A DNA stretch of 64,000 nucleotides from Sipunculus nudus (lineage: Eukaryota; Annelida; Sipuncula; Golfingiida; Sipunculidae), in NCBI GenBank assembly GCA_026874595.1, contig CM049309.1, forward strand, positions 15,090,076-15,154,075, read 5' to 3'. The number at the start of each line of letters is the position of its first letter. The first letter of the stretch is position 1. The notes under the pieces are model-generated. The model searched no databases and was not told where the DNA came from. It saw only the letters and a program-made list of their open reading frames with translations. Made by a program: the position numbers and the translations under genes. This document shows, piece by piece, positions 11,487-26,400 of this stretch.

Positions 11487-14400
11487 ATACCCTACCTTAC
11501 ACTAAGTTACAAGAGGTATATTGGAGGCTCTGTTACATAATTCCAGGTAGCAGGGCACTCATAAGAAACCCAAAGGGTCCTGATAATAACTTTACATTGG
11601 CCAATGAATCTATGTGCCACACAAACATGGTCTCATGCTCAAGAAACCTATACAGGCTCTTTGAAGACTGCATGATGCCAGCCAACGGGAAATCATGCAT
11701 TACTTGTAATACCTGAAACCTTCCAGAAGCCCAGCAAAGCCTTGTGACTGCATCACCCCAGCCAGTTTGGTAGTTTTATAGATCTTTAAGTCAAAAATTT
11801 AAACAAATATAGGTTTTAGGCACTTTTGGTGCCTAAAACCTGCCCAAAACCTGTTTTAGGCAGGGCAGTTTTAACCAGGTTAAATCTTATGGTTAAAACC
11901 TTCCTGCCTAAAACTTGCCAACCCTGAAACCCACATATCTCGGGAACTGTTTGACTGATCAGGAAAATTTTTTTGCACAAATGTAGCCCTTGGAGAGCTT
12001 TATAACATACACAAAAAATGGTGGCGCCACCTGCAACCATGTTTGCACAGCGTCCATCTGTTTGTTTGCCTTGGGTTAAAATCACTCATATCTCTGCAGT
12101 GATTTGACTAATTCACCTGAAATTCGGCATGCGTAAACATCCTGGATAGCTTTTCTGATTTTATGACAGGTGGCGCCACCTACATTCACGTTTACGCTGC
12201 AGACATCCAAGCTCATATCTGGGGAACCGTTTGACCAATCAGGAAAATTCTTTTGCACAAATGTAGCCCTTGGAGAGCTTTATAACATACACAAAAAATG
12301 GTGGCGCCACCTGCAACCATGTTTGCACAGTGTCCATCTGTTCGTCTGCCTTGGGTTAAAATCACTCGTATCTCTGCAGTGACTTGACTAATTCACCTGA
12401 AATTTGGCATGCATATACATCCTGGATAGCTTTTCTGATTTTATGACAGGTGGCGCCACCTACATTCACGTTTACGCTGCAGACATCCAAGCTCATATCT
12501 CGGGAACCGTTTGACTGATCAGGAAATTTTTTTGCACAAATGTAGCCCTTGGAGAGCTTTATAACATACACAAAAAATGGTGGCGCCACCTGCAACCATG
12601 TTTGCACAGTGTCCATCTGTTCGTCTGCCTTGGGTTAAAATCACTCATATCTCAGCAGTGACTTGACTTATTCACCTGAAATTCGGCATGCATAAACATC
12701 CTGGATAGCTTTTCTGATTTTATGACAGGTGGCGCCACCTACATTTACGTTTACGCTGCAGACATCCAAGCTCATATCTGGGGAACCGTTTGACCGATCA
12801 GGAAAATTTTTTTGCACAAATGTAGCTCTTGGAGAGCATTATAACATACGCAAAACTGGTGGCACCACCTGCAGCCATTTTTGCACAGCTTCTGTCTGTT
12901 TGTCTGCCATGGGATAAAATCACTCATATCTCGCCAGTGGTTTGACATATCTGCCTAAAATTTTGCAGGTTTATACATCCCCGACAGCTCTCTTGATTTT
13001 ATGACAGGTGGCGCCACCTGCATTCTAGTTTATGCAGCAGACATCCAAGCTCATATCTTGGGAACCGTATAGTTCTCACATAGCTCTTTATCATACGCAA
13101 AACTGGTGGCATCACCTGCAACCATTTTTGCTCAGCGTCCATCTGTTTGTCTGCCACGGGCTAAAATCAATCATATACATGTAGTGGTTTGACTTATCTG
13201 CCTTAAATTTTGCATATGTATACAACTTGGACGGCTTCCTTGATTTTGTGGTAGGGGGGACAACCTACATACACCATTTGGCTGCAGACATCCATGCTAA
13301 TATGCAACACTCTATTTCCCCTTGCCACTCAATCCATGCCTCACTTCACCCATTCCACTCTGATTTAGGCGGATACACGTAGTCGCTTGTTGACTACCCG
13401 TATTCTAGTTTTTCATTTTTATTTGATAAGCTTATTTTGTATGTTTTATGAGAGCTGGATCTTTTATGTAATAGAGATTATTCAGAGCTTGTTTACTTTT
13501 TATATTCTGTATTTTTTTTTCAATTGTCTTGCTTAGTACTACAAAAAGAAATACAAATACTGATATCACGATATCACGATATATCGCGATAAGTTTTATA
13601 TTTTTATCATGATATGAAAAACTCATATCGCCCCAACCCTAACTATGACCATGTATAGCTAAAGATGAGCCGCACGTATCCTGTACGTCAATGCCGTCTG
13701 ACACGTACATGTTATTAGATGGAGAGAAACAGTCTATTTTCATCATAATTTAATATATATTTGCCAGTCACAATTAATAATGCACTTATTGGGTCTCAAA
13801 GTGCCCAGGCATGGATCTCTAGAGTTTGAGAGAATTTTTATCATTAATTTACTTTATTAATAATAAATGATTTACGATGTTATCAATATTTTCTATTAAA
13901 ACGGAAACCGTCCACTTAAAAATACAAGGTGAAACCATACAGAACCGGAACTGAAACCAGTTTCGAATTTTCGAGTGCGCCCCCAGACACTGAAAGTGTA
14001 CCGTGGAGGAATGTACTGTCCAGCAGTGCCGATAAGACGCCAACCACGGTATTTCAGCATAAATTAGGCAAAAGAGTCGCAAAGTAAATTCGTTTTACAT
14101 GACATAGAACTACTTTACACAAAATTCAACGCATTTTAACAGACTACATTGGCTCCTTTTCACCACTTGTGTATTTCCTCTGTCAGTGTACATGTTGATG
14201 CCGCTCGGTGCATTATTGGAGTCAGATTTTGACTCCAACAATCCCTAGACAGCAGTGTCGTACTCTTGAGAGTCCAAGTCTGCGCAGTGTGATATCTCGG
14301 CAGTGGTTTGACATATCTGCCTAAAATTTTGCAGGTTTATACATCCCCGACAGCTCTCTTGATTTTATGACAGGTGGCGCCACCTGCATTCTAGTTTATG

Positions 14401-17400
14401 CAGCAGACATCCAAGCTCATTTCTTGGGAACCGTTTGACCGATTGGGCCAAAGTTTTGCATGTGTATAGTTCTCACATAGCTCTTTATCATACGCAAAAC
14501 TGATGGCGCCACCTTCAACCATTTTTGCACAGTGTCCATCTGTTTGTCTGCCACAGGCTAAAATCACTCATAAACATGTAGTGGTTTGACTTATCTACCT
14601 CAAATTTTGCATATGTATACAACTTGGACGGCTTTCTGGATTTTGTGGTAGGTGGTGCAACCTACATACACCATTTGGCTGCAGACATCCATGCTAATAT
14701 GCAACACTTCACTCTATTTCCCCTTGCCACTCAATCCATGCCTTACCTCACCCGTTCCACTCTGATTTAGGCGGATACACGTAGGCGCTTGTCGACTACC
14801 TGTATTCTAGTTAGTAATTGTATCCGCCAAAACAGAGTTTTGGGGATACTATGTTTTCAGCCGACAGCTGCCGACGCCGCGTAGGTGTCCGGAGAACTCC
14901 TCCATAACTGCTGGGAGAAATTTTACAAAACCTGGGATTATGTTCGGGTAGTTACCCATCATTTAGAAAGAATCCAGTTGATATATGGGCAAAAGGCAAA
15001 GGTCATAGGTCAGGGATGTTCACAATAACTTATTTTGTAGACCATCTCTATTTTTCTTGTACATATAACCATTGCACTCCAACTGGTACATCTCACTGTG
15101 TGGCTGTAATTGTGAGTGATGCTGGTGACATATGACTCTCTTTTTATTAATTTCTGCAGACTGGTTGAGCCACCTGTATTTTTTTAGAGTTTACACCTTT
15201 TTTCTCTATTTTTGAAATATATAAATACAGACACAATCTTGGCCTGTTGGTTAATCTGTTTGATGCTTCAGGTGAATGGGTATATACTATACAGAAATTT
15301 TAACAACTGGACCTAGAATCTTCATTCTTGGCACACAGGGAGACCCAAGAAAAGTCTCCATGGAAACATGAAATAAGGTCTCTGTTACCCATATCCTTTG
15401 AGCTATGGCACTCCAAAGTACAGCTCAGAATAATGGAAAATTTGATACAAAAGCTGAAGTATCTGAACAACTAATGCAGAGATAACCATAATTGTTTGCA
15501 TGGTTATTGATCATGGAGTGTTTCATCAGTTTCTGCAGACTGGTGGCACCACCTGTATTTGTTCAGGTTTTTTACAATTTTTTTTCTCCATTTTTGAGAC
15601 CTTTAAAGATATGAACATCTGTTAACAGGGCACAAATCATAACAACTGGACCTAGAAACTTAATTCTTGACACACAGGGAGACCCATGAAAAGTCTCCAT
15701 GGAAACCAGAAATTAGGTCTCTGTTACCCAAATCCTTTAAGCTGTATGGCTCCAAAATACCCCCCCCCCCCCCCCAGAATAATGAAAAATATGATACAAA
15801 ACATCAGTATCTCAATAACTACAACACTGTTGGTCATGATTTTTGGCATACATATTGATCATGAGATGTTCCATCAGTTTCTGCAGACTGGGTGCGCCAC
15901 CTCTATTTTTTTTCAATTTTTTTTTCTCTATTTTTGAGACCTTTAAAGATGTGGTTATCTGTCAACAGGGTACAAATCGTAACAACTGGACCTAGAATTT
16001 TCATTCTTGTCATGCAAGGAGGCCCATGAAAAGTGTCTGTTGAAACCTCAAATTAGGTCTCTGTTACCCATATCCTTCAAGCTATAGGACTCCGAAGTAT
16101 CCCTCAGAATAATGGACAATTTGATACAAAAGCTGAAGTATCTGAACCACTATTGCAGAGATCACCATGATTCTTTGCATGGATATTGACCATTAAGTGT
16201 TTTTATTAGTTTCTGCAGACTGGTGGAGCCACCTGTATTCTTTTTAAAGTTTATGCTTTTTTTCTCTATTTTTGATATATATAAATACAGACACAATCTA
16301 GACCTGTTGGTTAATCTGTTTGATGCTTCAGTTGAATGGGTATATACTAATTTCCTTTTGCGAATCTCCTCCCAGTCAGCTAGCTGAGCGTCATAACCCA
16401 TGGGTCACTTGTTTTGACAACTTCTTTATTTACAAGATTAATCTTCCCAAAATAAAAGTTCTCCACAATACAGCAAAATCTGGCATGTTTGTTCAAGCTG
16501 CAATACCCATTATTAATTGCGGTAGTTAACATCATCCCGGGCTGTTGCACCTATTGCACAGTTAGTGTAGGACAGATTCTATAGTTAGGCCCCTATGGTT
16601 AAATCACTCCCACCAATCATAAGGCTAAAGTTCCAGGACTTCTTATAGGCGTGCGCACTAACACTGCTGGACACATCTGTATTAGCTATTTTTCTTGCAA
16701 TGACCAACGTTTCATGTGAAACCCAACTGCTTGAATTTGCAACATGCATAACAGAGATCTTGACTTCTCCAAGGCTTTTGACAAGGTGGGACACCATATA
16801 TTAGTCCAGAAACTAAGATGGTATAGTATCCAAGGTAACAGTAACAAGACTGCTTAATTTCTGTCCGGAAGATCTCAGATGGTAAACCAACCATCTACCA
16901 ATATTTCCTGCACGGCCAACAACTAAAACATGTAGACACCATAAAATACCTTGGCGTGAAATTCAACAAAGAACTTTGATGGAACCAACAGATAACATTA
17001 TAACCCATAAGGCAAGTAACTCACTGAACTTCCACAGACAAAATATCCAGATCGGGAATCAAAAGGTATAACAACAAGCTCACCAATCACTGGTTCGCCC
17101 ACTCTTGGAATACAGCCAGACAGTGCCGGACCTTTATATAGAGCCCCTTTTTTCCGTTTTATAAATATTTATTTTCCATTTTAATAAAAATCAAAATTCC
17201 GGAATTATTCATTTTATCTTTATATTTTATGTTATATTATTGCAACATACAGTAGAGCGCCGTATTTCCGAATACTGAATTTCCAAAAATTTGTTTTTCC
17301 GAAAATTTTAATGGGGAACCCAAAATTTATTCGTATTTCCGAAATATATTTAAAGTATGTTAAAACCTAAAACGAGTATGAGTCACAAGGCCTGCAGATA

Positions 17401-20400
17401 ACGTGTGAAGCCCAGTGGTGACCCTAATTAATTAGTTCTGGGGTCGATGATGTCGCTGGGGCAAGGGTGTGAAAACTACAGCTAGTCCTGCAACGCTCGG
17501 CCCCCTGTACCCCTAGCAAGTGACCGGCAGTTTATCCAAGAGCTCGTTTGTTATCAATCACATCTCCTTTGTACTCAAGCAAGCATAGTTCGTCGGCTTT
17601 GGACAAGATGTCATGCCAAATAACTGAGCAGTTTACTCGCGTCAGCATTGGTGAGGTATAATTCATTAAACGCTTTGGCTTGAGCAGCTTTTATATGTCT
17701 CGGTCTTCAATTACGTAGATCTATAGGAACACCGTGTTCCTTGGCGATGTCATTTGACCTTTCCCTCCAGTGAATTTGATGGAAAAAAGAGCACGCACGT
17801 ATCCATAAAGCAGGTTAGACTGATCTTTGCCAATAATGCTCAACAATAATCCAATATCTTTTATACGTCCAGGACGTCAATTAGGAATATCGAAAAGAAA
17901 CGCCTTGTTCCTAGGGTAAAATGACATTAAGTTAATTTTTACTGTCGTACTAATTTGCGCTAGACCCTTGTCCGCATTTCCGAATGTTCGTTTTTACGAA
18001 CAAAAAGCTTGTCCCCCGATGCTTTCGGAAAAATGGCGCTCTACTGTACTTGTAAAAATTAAATCTTGTAAAATCAGGATGATTAAAGGGATGATGTGTT
18101 AAAAAAAACTGTTTATATGTTTTTAAATTAAATAATGCTATCATTGATGCCATAGTTACATAAGTATATTATACTTGGTCCTTCCCATAAATGGTTCTTC
18201 GTCCATCGCGCATGTTCACTTAATCGGTAAGACAGTTGGTCTTCATCTTTAAACAAATCAGTAAGGACCTGCTTCACTGCATTTTTCTGTCAGTCATTTT
18301 AAACATATGAATAAGTATGGTAATATTATATTCAAAGCTATTTCGCCTCAAAGACGCTCTGACATTGGGTAGATCAGACTTTCCAGCTAGAAGAATTTGA
18401 CCTGTTTGCTTCTTTAATATAGTTATGCGAAACCACGACCAGAACTCAATTTTCACATCGTTGGTCATTAATCATGTCTTTTAACCTTTGTAAAACGTTT
18501 GTTTAATGGATCGGAGAAGGGAATCTGGAATCATTCCAATTTGGTTCAGCTGATTACATCGCACTGCGAAACTGCATCATTGTATATCACATATTGGTGG
18601 TATCAGCGTTTCAGGCATGTTTGTCAGTAACCGTAACATCAGACTCTTGGTGCTTACTGTAACTGTTGTGAACCTAAATTGGCACACCTTGCTAGTTATG
18701 TAGATGGCTGGCGCAGTTTGAAAGATTTTTATAATACAAGATATTGGTTGAGAATTTTTTTATTTGCAGTTTAAATCTGCTCTAAATCCGACTTAAACAG
18801 GGCACAAATTATAAATGCTGGACCTAGAATCTTCTAACTGAACAAACATGGAGGTTCATAAAAAAAATCTTCATGGAAAACCTGAAATTAGGTCACTGTG
18901 ACCTATATTCTACTAGCTATGGGGCTTTTAAGTATCCCCCAGAATATTGAAAAATTTGATGTAAAAGCTCCAGTATTTGAATAACTAATGCATTGATTGC
19001 CATGATTCTTTCCATGCCACTGATCATGGAGTGTTTCATCATTTTCTGAAGACTTGTGGTGCCATCTTTAGCAAACTTGTGAGCTTATGTGATGGTGTGG
19101 CGTCTTCTGTATGTTAACCATACCATCTCAAAAATGGCAAGACCTAGCATCACCAAAATTTATGCCAAAAATCAGTCATCCAAAAAACTATAAGATTTTG
19201 CTTATTTTTTTGCTATCTGCATTTACTTAGATTTTATATTGAAAACACTAAAAGAAACCTTTAAAAGTCTTCTCTGAATCTGTCCAGCTCAATTGTTCAA
19301 TATATCACAGAAACAATCTCTGAAAACATCTCTTCTAATTTTGTTTGAATGGTTCCAATTTGGTGAGAATACAGGGAGAAAAGCTAAAAAAAAACTTTGA
19401 AAATCTTCTTCTCTGATATCATTCAGCCAAATTGTTCAGTATTTCACAGAAATGATCCCAGAAACAAGCTCTCTCAAGTTTGTTCAAATGATTTGGGTTT
19501 GATGAATTTTGACAAGTTACAGAAATTTTAACTTAGTCATTTGGCCAAGTAAGTATACTAACAGATCAGTCTCATAAATGACCGTAGCTAGCATTACCAA
19601 GTTTTCTGCAAATGTTGGTCACATGACTCGTATTTGAAATTGGAGTTTTTGTGGCGCCACCTACATAGACCTGTGTTTTACAGCCAAAAACCTCATAATC
19701 TTTATCCTCTTTCAACTTAAAAATGTTTTATGATGAAACTGCTAAGCTGAATTGTTTAATTTTTCACAAGAATTATCTAGGGTAAGGTTCTTTCAATTGT
19801 ATAAGAATAGATTTTGTTCATTGAATTTTGGTAGAGTCATAGATAGCTGAAGTTGTTTCTTGTTTTAATAATAATAATATATAGTATTTATAAAGCGCCA
19901 ATTCTCCGATGGTCGGACTCACAGCGCAATTGACACACACACACATACTCACATACAATTTCATGGAAATCTACTCCCTGTGCCTGACCCAAGAGAAAAA
20001 AAAGCCATTAGTAAGCCTATTTCAAACTCAGGGCTGCAATAGTCTTCTTCTGCAAAACTGTTGTTTCATCTTGTTACATTGCACGAAAATGATTCATAGG
20101 AGGCCTTTGTTCAAGTTTACTGAAATTAATTTTGGCAGAATAATTACGGTAGACCCTTAACAGTGAAAGGACTGCATCTTTATGTACTTGAAAAAAAAAG
20201 TATTGCAGCTGGCCAAAGTCTTTCAGTATATGTAAACAGATTACCAACAGGCCAAGGTTGTGTCTGTATCTATAAATAGATTGGCAAACAGCCAACTATT
20301 TCAGATTTGGCAACAGGCCAAAGGTCATTCTGGATATATTTGTAGCTTTGGCAGACTGTCAACTGTACCAGATTATGCAACAGGTCAAGAGTTAACTCAG

Positions 20401-23400
20401 TGCAGCCAGGTACAGGTCAAAAGTTCACTCAGTGCAGCCAGGTGCAGGTCAAGAGTTCACTCAGTGCAGTAGCTGCAGCTAGCAATTTGTACTGGTCAAC
20501 TCGGGGCAACTTCCTTTCTCACCTGAGCCTTGTCAGTGTACCTGACTCAAGCGAAGTTTGATGTATCAGCCTGATATTTTGACCTGTCCATTCATCTTTG
20601 ATGGTTTTCTCATACATAAGACTGGTGGTGCCACCTACAATAATTTTTGCACAGTATATGTACCTGCTTATTTCTCAGGAGGGAATTGATATATAAGCCT
20701 GAAATTGTGCTTATGCATACATCTCAGATAGCTTCGTCATATGCAAGACAGGTGGCGCCGCCTACAATAATTTTTGCAGTGTATGTTCCTACTTATTCCT
20801 CAGGAATGATTTGACATTATATAAATCTTGTTGGCGTGATAACTCAAAAAATATTTCACGGATCTTTACCAAACTTGGTATATGTATACATATGGCTGAG
20901 AGGAAGACACTTATGTAAAATGAGGTCATGACCTTTACTAGGAGAGTGTCCTTGCCCTTCAATAGGTCTAATTTTGGGGAAAATCACACAAATTCTTAAA
21001 TATCTCAAGAAATCTTGCATGTATTGATCCAAAAACCAAGCTGATCAAAGATCATGGATAGGGTTGTCATGTTCCAGAAACTGGTGGCGCCACCTATTAT
21101 TCTTAACTTGTTTTCGTGCCTTTTAATACCCCCAAAATTTGCCACTTGGAAGTACTGTGAGCATTACAAGTCAAAAACTAATGGACTGATTTCTTTTATA
21201 TTATGCATATACTTAGCTATGGGTTAGGGGATGATGTTTATTTAAATTGGGGTCATGACCTTTTTTATGAGAGTGGCCTTGACCTTGAATATTGCCATAT
21301 ATGGTGAAAATAACACAATTCATTAATATCTTAATAAGGGATGCATGGATTGGTCAAAAAATCAACTTGACAAAAGATCTTGGATAGTATTGTTATGTAC
21401 TGGAAACTGATGGCCCCACCTATTATTCTTTTACTTGTTTCGTGCCGTTTAATACCCCCATCATTGCCACTTAACAGTACTGTGAGCATTATAAGTCAAA
21501 AACTAAGGGACAGATTTCTTTCATATTATGCATATACATAGACATGGGTAATTGGGTTATGGAATGATGTATATATAAATTGGGGTCATGACCTTTCCTA
21601 TGAGAGTGGCCTTGACCTTGAATATTGCCATATATGGTGAAAATCACACAAAATCAATAATATCTCAGTAAGGGATGCATAGATTGGTCCAAAAATCAAC
21701 TTGACAGAAGATCTTGGATAGTGTAAGCATGTATTGGAAACTGGTAGCGCCACCTGTTATTGTATCTGCCAAAACGAACTTTTGTGGATACTATGTTTTT
21801 GACCGGGTTCGGCCGCCACCGCTTTCATTTCCAGAGAACTCCTCTGAGACTACCAGACAGATTTTTCTGGAACTTACACCAAATTTTCAGGTCACATGTG
21901 AATTGGTGCCTAATCAATTGGCCTTGACCTCTGACCTTTCCTCTCTTGTGTCTGTTTGTGCATCTGTTTCCATACATAACCCTACATATCTCGGGAACCG
22001 TTTGACCGATCAGGAAAACAATTTTGTACAAATGTAGCACTTGGATAGCTTTATAACATACACAAAAATGGTGGTGCCACCTATAACCATGTTTGCACTG
22101 CGTCCATCTGTTTGTCTGCCTCGAGTTAAAATCACTCATATCTCTGCAGTGGTTTGACTAATTCACCTGAAATTCAGCATGCTTATATATCCTTGATAGC
22201 TTTCTTGATTTTATGACAGGTGGCGCCACCTACATTCACGTTCACTGTAGACATCCATGCTAATATTTCTGGACTCGTTCGACCAAACAGGGGGAAAAAA
22301 TTTACACTAATGTAACCCTTGGATAGCTTTATAACATACTCTAAAATGGTGGCGCCAATGGCAGCCATTTTTGCACAGCGTCCATCTGTTTGTCTACTTG
22401 GGGTTAAAATCACTCATATCTCTGCAGTGGTATGACCAAATTACCTGTAATTCGGCATTCGTTTACATCCTGGATAGCTTCCTTGATTTTATGACAGGTG
22501 GCGCCAGCTTCATTCACGTTCACGCTGCAGACAGTAATGCTTATATCTCCGGACTCGTTTGACCAATCAGGAAAAAATTTTTACAAAAATGTAGCCCTTG
22601 GATATCTATGTAACATACACAAAAATGGTGGTGTCACCTGCAGCCATTTTTGCACAGCGTCCATCTGTTTGTCTGCTGTGGGATAAAATCACTCATATCT
22701 CTGCAGTGGTTTGACTTTTCCACCTGAAATTTCGCAGGTGTATACATCTTGGATAGTTTCTCGTTCAAATAACAGGTGGTGCCACCTACAATCATGTTTC
22801 TGTGGCAGACATCCATTCTAATATGTAACACTTAAGTAACTCTTATTTCCCCTTTTCACTCATTCCATGCCTCACTTCACCCGTCCTACTCTGATTTTGG
22901 CCATACACGTAGTTGCTCGTCGACTACCCATATTCTAGTTCTTTTACTTGTTTTCATGCCGTTTATTACGCCATCATTGCCACTTAACAGTACTGTGAGC
23001 ATTATAAGTAAAAAACTAATGGACAGATTTCTTTCATATTATGCATATACATAGACATGGGTTAGGGGATGATGTAATATTGAAATTGGGGTCATGACCT
23101 TTTCTATGAGAGTGGTCTGATATTAATTGTTGCTGAAGATTGGGGTCCTATTCTTAAAGGGGGGGGGGATTAATTGTCTGGGGATACTATGGCACCTGCG
23201 GTTCCAAGAAATATCTAGTTTTAGTACCTTTTTAATTCATGCTCAAAGTAGTACACATTAACAAATAACATTAATGCAGCACATTTATTTGAATCACCCT
23301 CTCAAAGGTTTTTAAGCATGGCCCATTCTTAAGAAAGATCAAGCATCTACTGCACTGTTGTGCATACAGGACCTCGGTGCTGTAATGATTTCTGAACCTG

Positions 23401-26400
23401 GACCCGGCGGGAGATTGTCCCCACTCATGAGATGCCATACTTGGCGTGTTTACATTCAGTGGTATAGCACTTTGTAATTATATAAATTAAAAAAAAAATA
23501 ACAAGCTGCTAGACATCTTCAGACATGTATCAATGCCCCATGGTTTCATTGAAAAAAATGGCCTAACGACCTGTCATTTTCTGTGTCATCAGTTATTCTG
23601 ACCAACTCCTGCGGTTGTCGGCACTGTCTTGTGACATTTGGAACTGTCACTTTCAGCGTCTATAGTTTCAGCTTCACTGTCTGTTGACAATCAAAAATTG
23701 TCTTTTAAATCTAACAGAAACTACTGTTCCTTGGTAATAATTTCCTTTCTTTCCCAAGCTTTTGTCCTGTTATCGTCCATAAAATGTGTAAATTCTGTTT
23801 CAGAGTTACAGTCAGCAAATATCAGGAAGCACCGCACTACGCTCCCGAGGCAGCAGAAATCTTGTGCTTCTAAAGAAGCTACTGATTTTCCCGCTGCCTG
23901 CTTTGACCGTTTATGATGCACTTAAACACCAGGTGGTGCATATAGGCATGTCTGCTGAAAAAAACTGCTGATGTGATGAGCAGCCAACCAAATGCAACCA
24001 AAGTCCACAAACACTCGACAGGCATCAGGCTCCGCCCAGAAACCACATGTGGGGCAATTCTCTCTGAGCCTGTGGCCTGTTCAAATGGTCGCCGGGGCGA
24101 TGAGCTCTCACTCAAAACGAAATGAACAACATTGGCTTCGTGTATTCCTCGCTTGGGTGGTAAACCGTTTTGTCTTTAGCACAGGGTCTCATCTGATTGG
24201 ACGAAAATACAGTGTTCCCCTCTGGTGTAAAGATTCAGGATACAAGGTCATAACAAACAGCGCTTACAATATAGGTAGTTGGCCTATGTGTAAAGCGCTG
24301 TGTAAAGAGTGTAGCACCGCACAGGCAGGCTCATTCACAGCTTATGCACACAAGTGGGAACCTACAACTTTTAGGCCAATCAAGTCTAGTATTATTTGGG
24401 GCAAAAGGTCACCATTTGTTTTTTCATTGGCAAAAGTCACCAGGGTGTCAAGGAAACACCCATGCAAATGCCATACAACGTTTAGCCGACTGATCCATTG
24501 GATTGGGGTCACAAGAACAGCAGCAATTACTCACAGACCGACTCAAATACATTATGTTAAAGTAGTCCCTGTGAGTATTGATATGTCTGTCAATACACTG
24601 AAGAGAAAACTGGTTAATGTATCGATGCGGTGATACCAGTACATTGATATTATCGAGTACCGTTGTGATCCACTATCAGCCTGAAATTATACATGTTGAT
24701 ACATCTCAAAGAGTGTTGTTGTATAGAAGACTTGTTGTGCCACCTACAATTGTTTCATACATCTGTGCATATTCCCAGAGAGTGGTTTGAAGTATCTGCA
24801 TGAACTTTGTATGTCCATACATCTTTGATGGCTTTCTCATACACAAGACTGGTGGTACCACCTACAATCATTTTTTTTGCTGTGTGCACCCATGCCAGTA
24901 TTTCAGTGGTGAGGTTTGTGTAAATGATGCATGTCCTTGGGCTCAAAATGTTCAGTGCTTGCATTGTACATATACATGTCACACTTGTACGTGAAAGAAA
25001 CAGTCCAGCATGGAAGCAATGTATCTGATGTGTTTCCCATAGTTCCCATCGCACAGGTTTGCTGTGGGCCTGAAGGCCTTGTTGTTGTATATATAGGAGC
25101 ATGGTCTTTACTGTTGTTGTTTATATAAAAGCGTAGAATTCATTGTTTTTTTTTGTATCAGATGTTCAGAGGTAAACAACAGACATTTGATACCTCTTCT
25201 GACATGGCCATCCCTGTGTGATAAATGATGTAATGTGTAACCACAGGTCTCAACATTTACTCCAGTGCAGACGCACTGTTTATAACACTATTGATTGACT
25301 ACCGTTATACATCTGGACTGGTCTTCATGTATAAGAACATCCCCTTGTAAAATAACAAGAAATTTGCTTTCTGAGGAATCTGGAATGCAAGCCTCTTCCA
25401 TGTGCATGGGGTGAGGGATGCTCCCAAAACTGTGATTGCATTTACTTATTTGGCACATATTCCAAGGTTCATGCTGAGTGACTGTACATTTGTGAATATT
25501 CCTTGCTGAAGTTGCTGAGTCTGGATCATGTGCTGGCTCCACATCAAAATCTATTCCTTATTGCCCCTTTCCCTGAGACGCCCTGAAAATTTCATGAGAT
25601 TTTGTTTATGATTGCATGAGTTAAGTTATGAGCAAACACATCCACACACATTAATGTTCACGGATGAAGGCATACCTTCCATTAGTATTAATTCAAAATA
25701 TTTTAACTAAACATTTTTTTTCCTTCACTGGAAACCAACCTGATTTAATTTTATACATAAATGATTAAGCAATTTATTCCTAATATTTTAGTGCTTGTAA
25801 TATTCCTGTATTATTAACATATATCACCCCATAAAATAGAACTGGCTGATTATTGACTCATGTTGTGCCTTATATTTGTTATACAAGCACTCTGTTCCAC
25901 GAACCTCTGTCCACCCTTTTTTTGGAGATAATTTTCTTAAAAGTTTATATTTTTCAACAATTTAATAGGAAACTACATACAGAGCTGACAACCTAATATT
26001 GCAATTAAGAATTGCAATAAATCTCCAGTTTATGTTTCATAGCTTTTTAGCTCAGCTGACTATAAATCATCTGAGCTATAGTCTTGGTCCATTGTCCATC
26101 GTCGGTCCAACTGTCGGTCTGTCTGTCCAGATGTCTGTCCATAAGACTGGCACGTTTCGACACCATTGGACCTACGAATCTGAAATTAGGCATACAGTTA
26201 GAGGTCCCCAAAATCTCCTACCATTCCGAAAATAAGGTCAATAGGACTTCGTTCCTTCAAGATATTAAGGAAAAACCTCAATTTTTTATTAGAAATCTAT
26301 TTTCACACTTCAGGACTGCCTAATATCAAAGCCACTCATCTGGTTTTCTTCATATTTACCATAAATATTCCTCTATATAGTTCCTATGTACATTCCAGAA

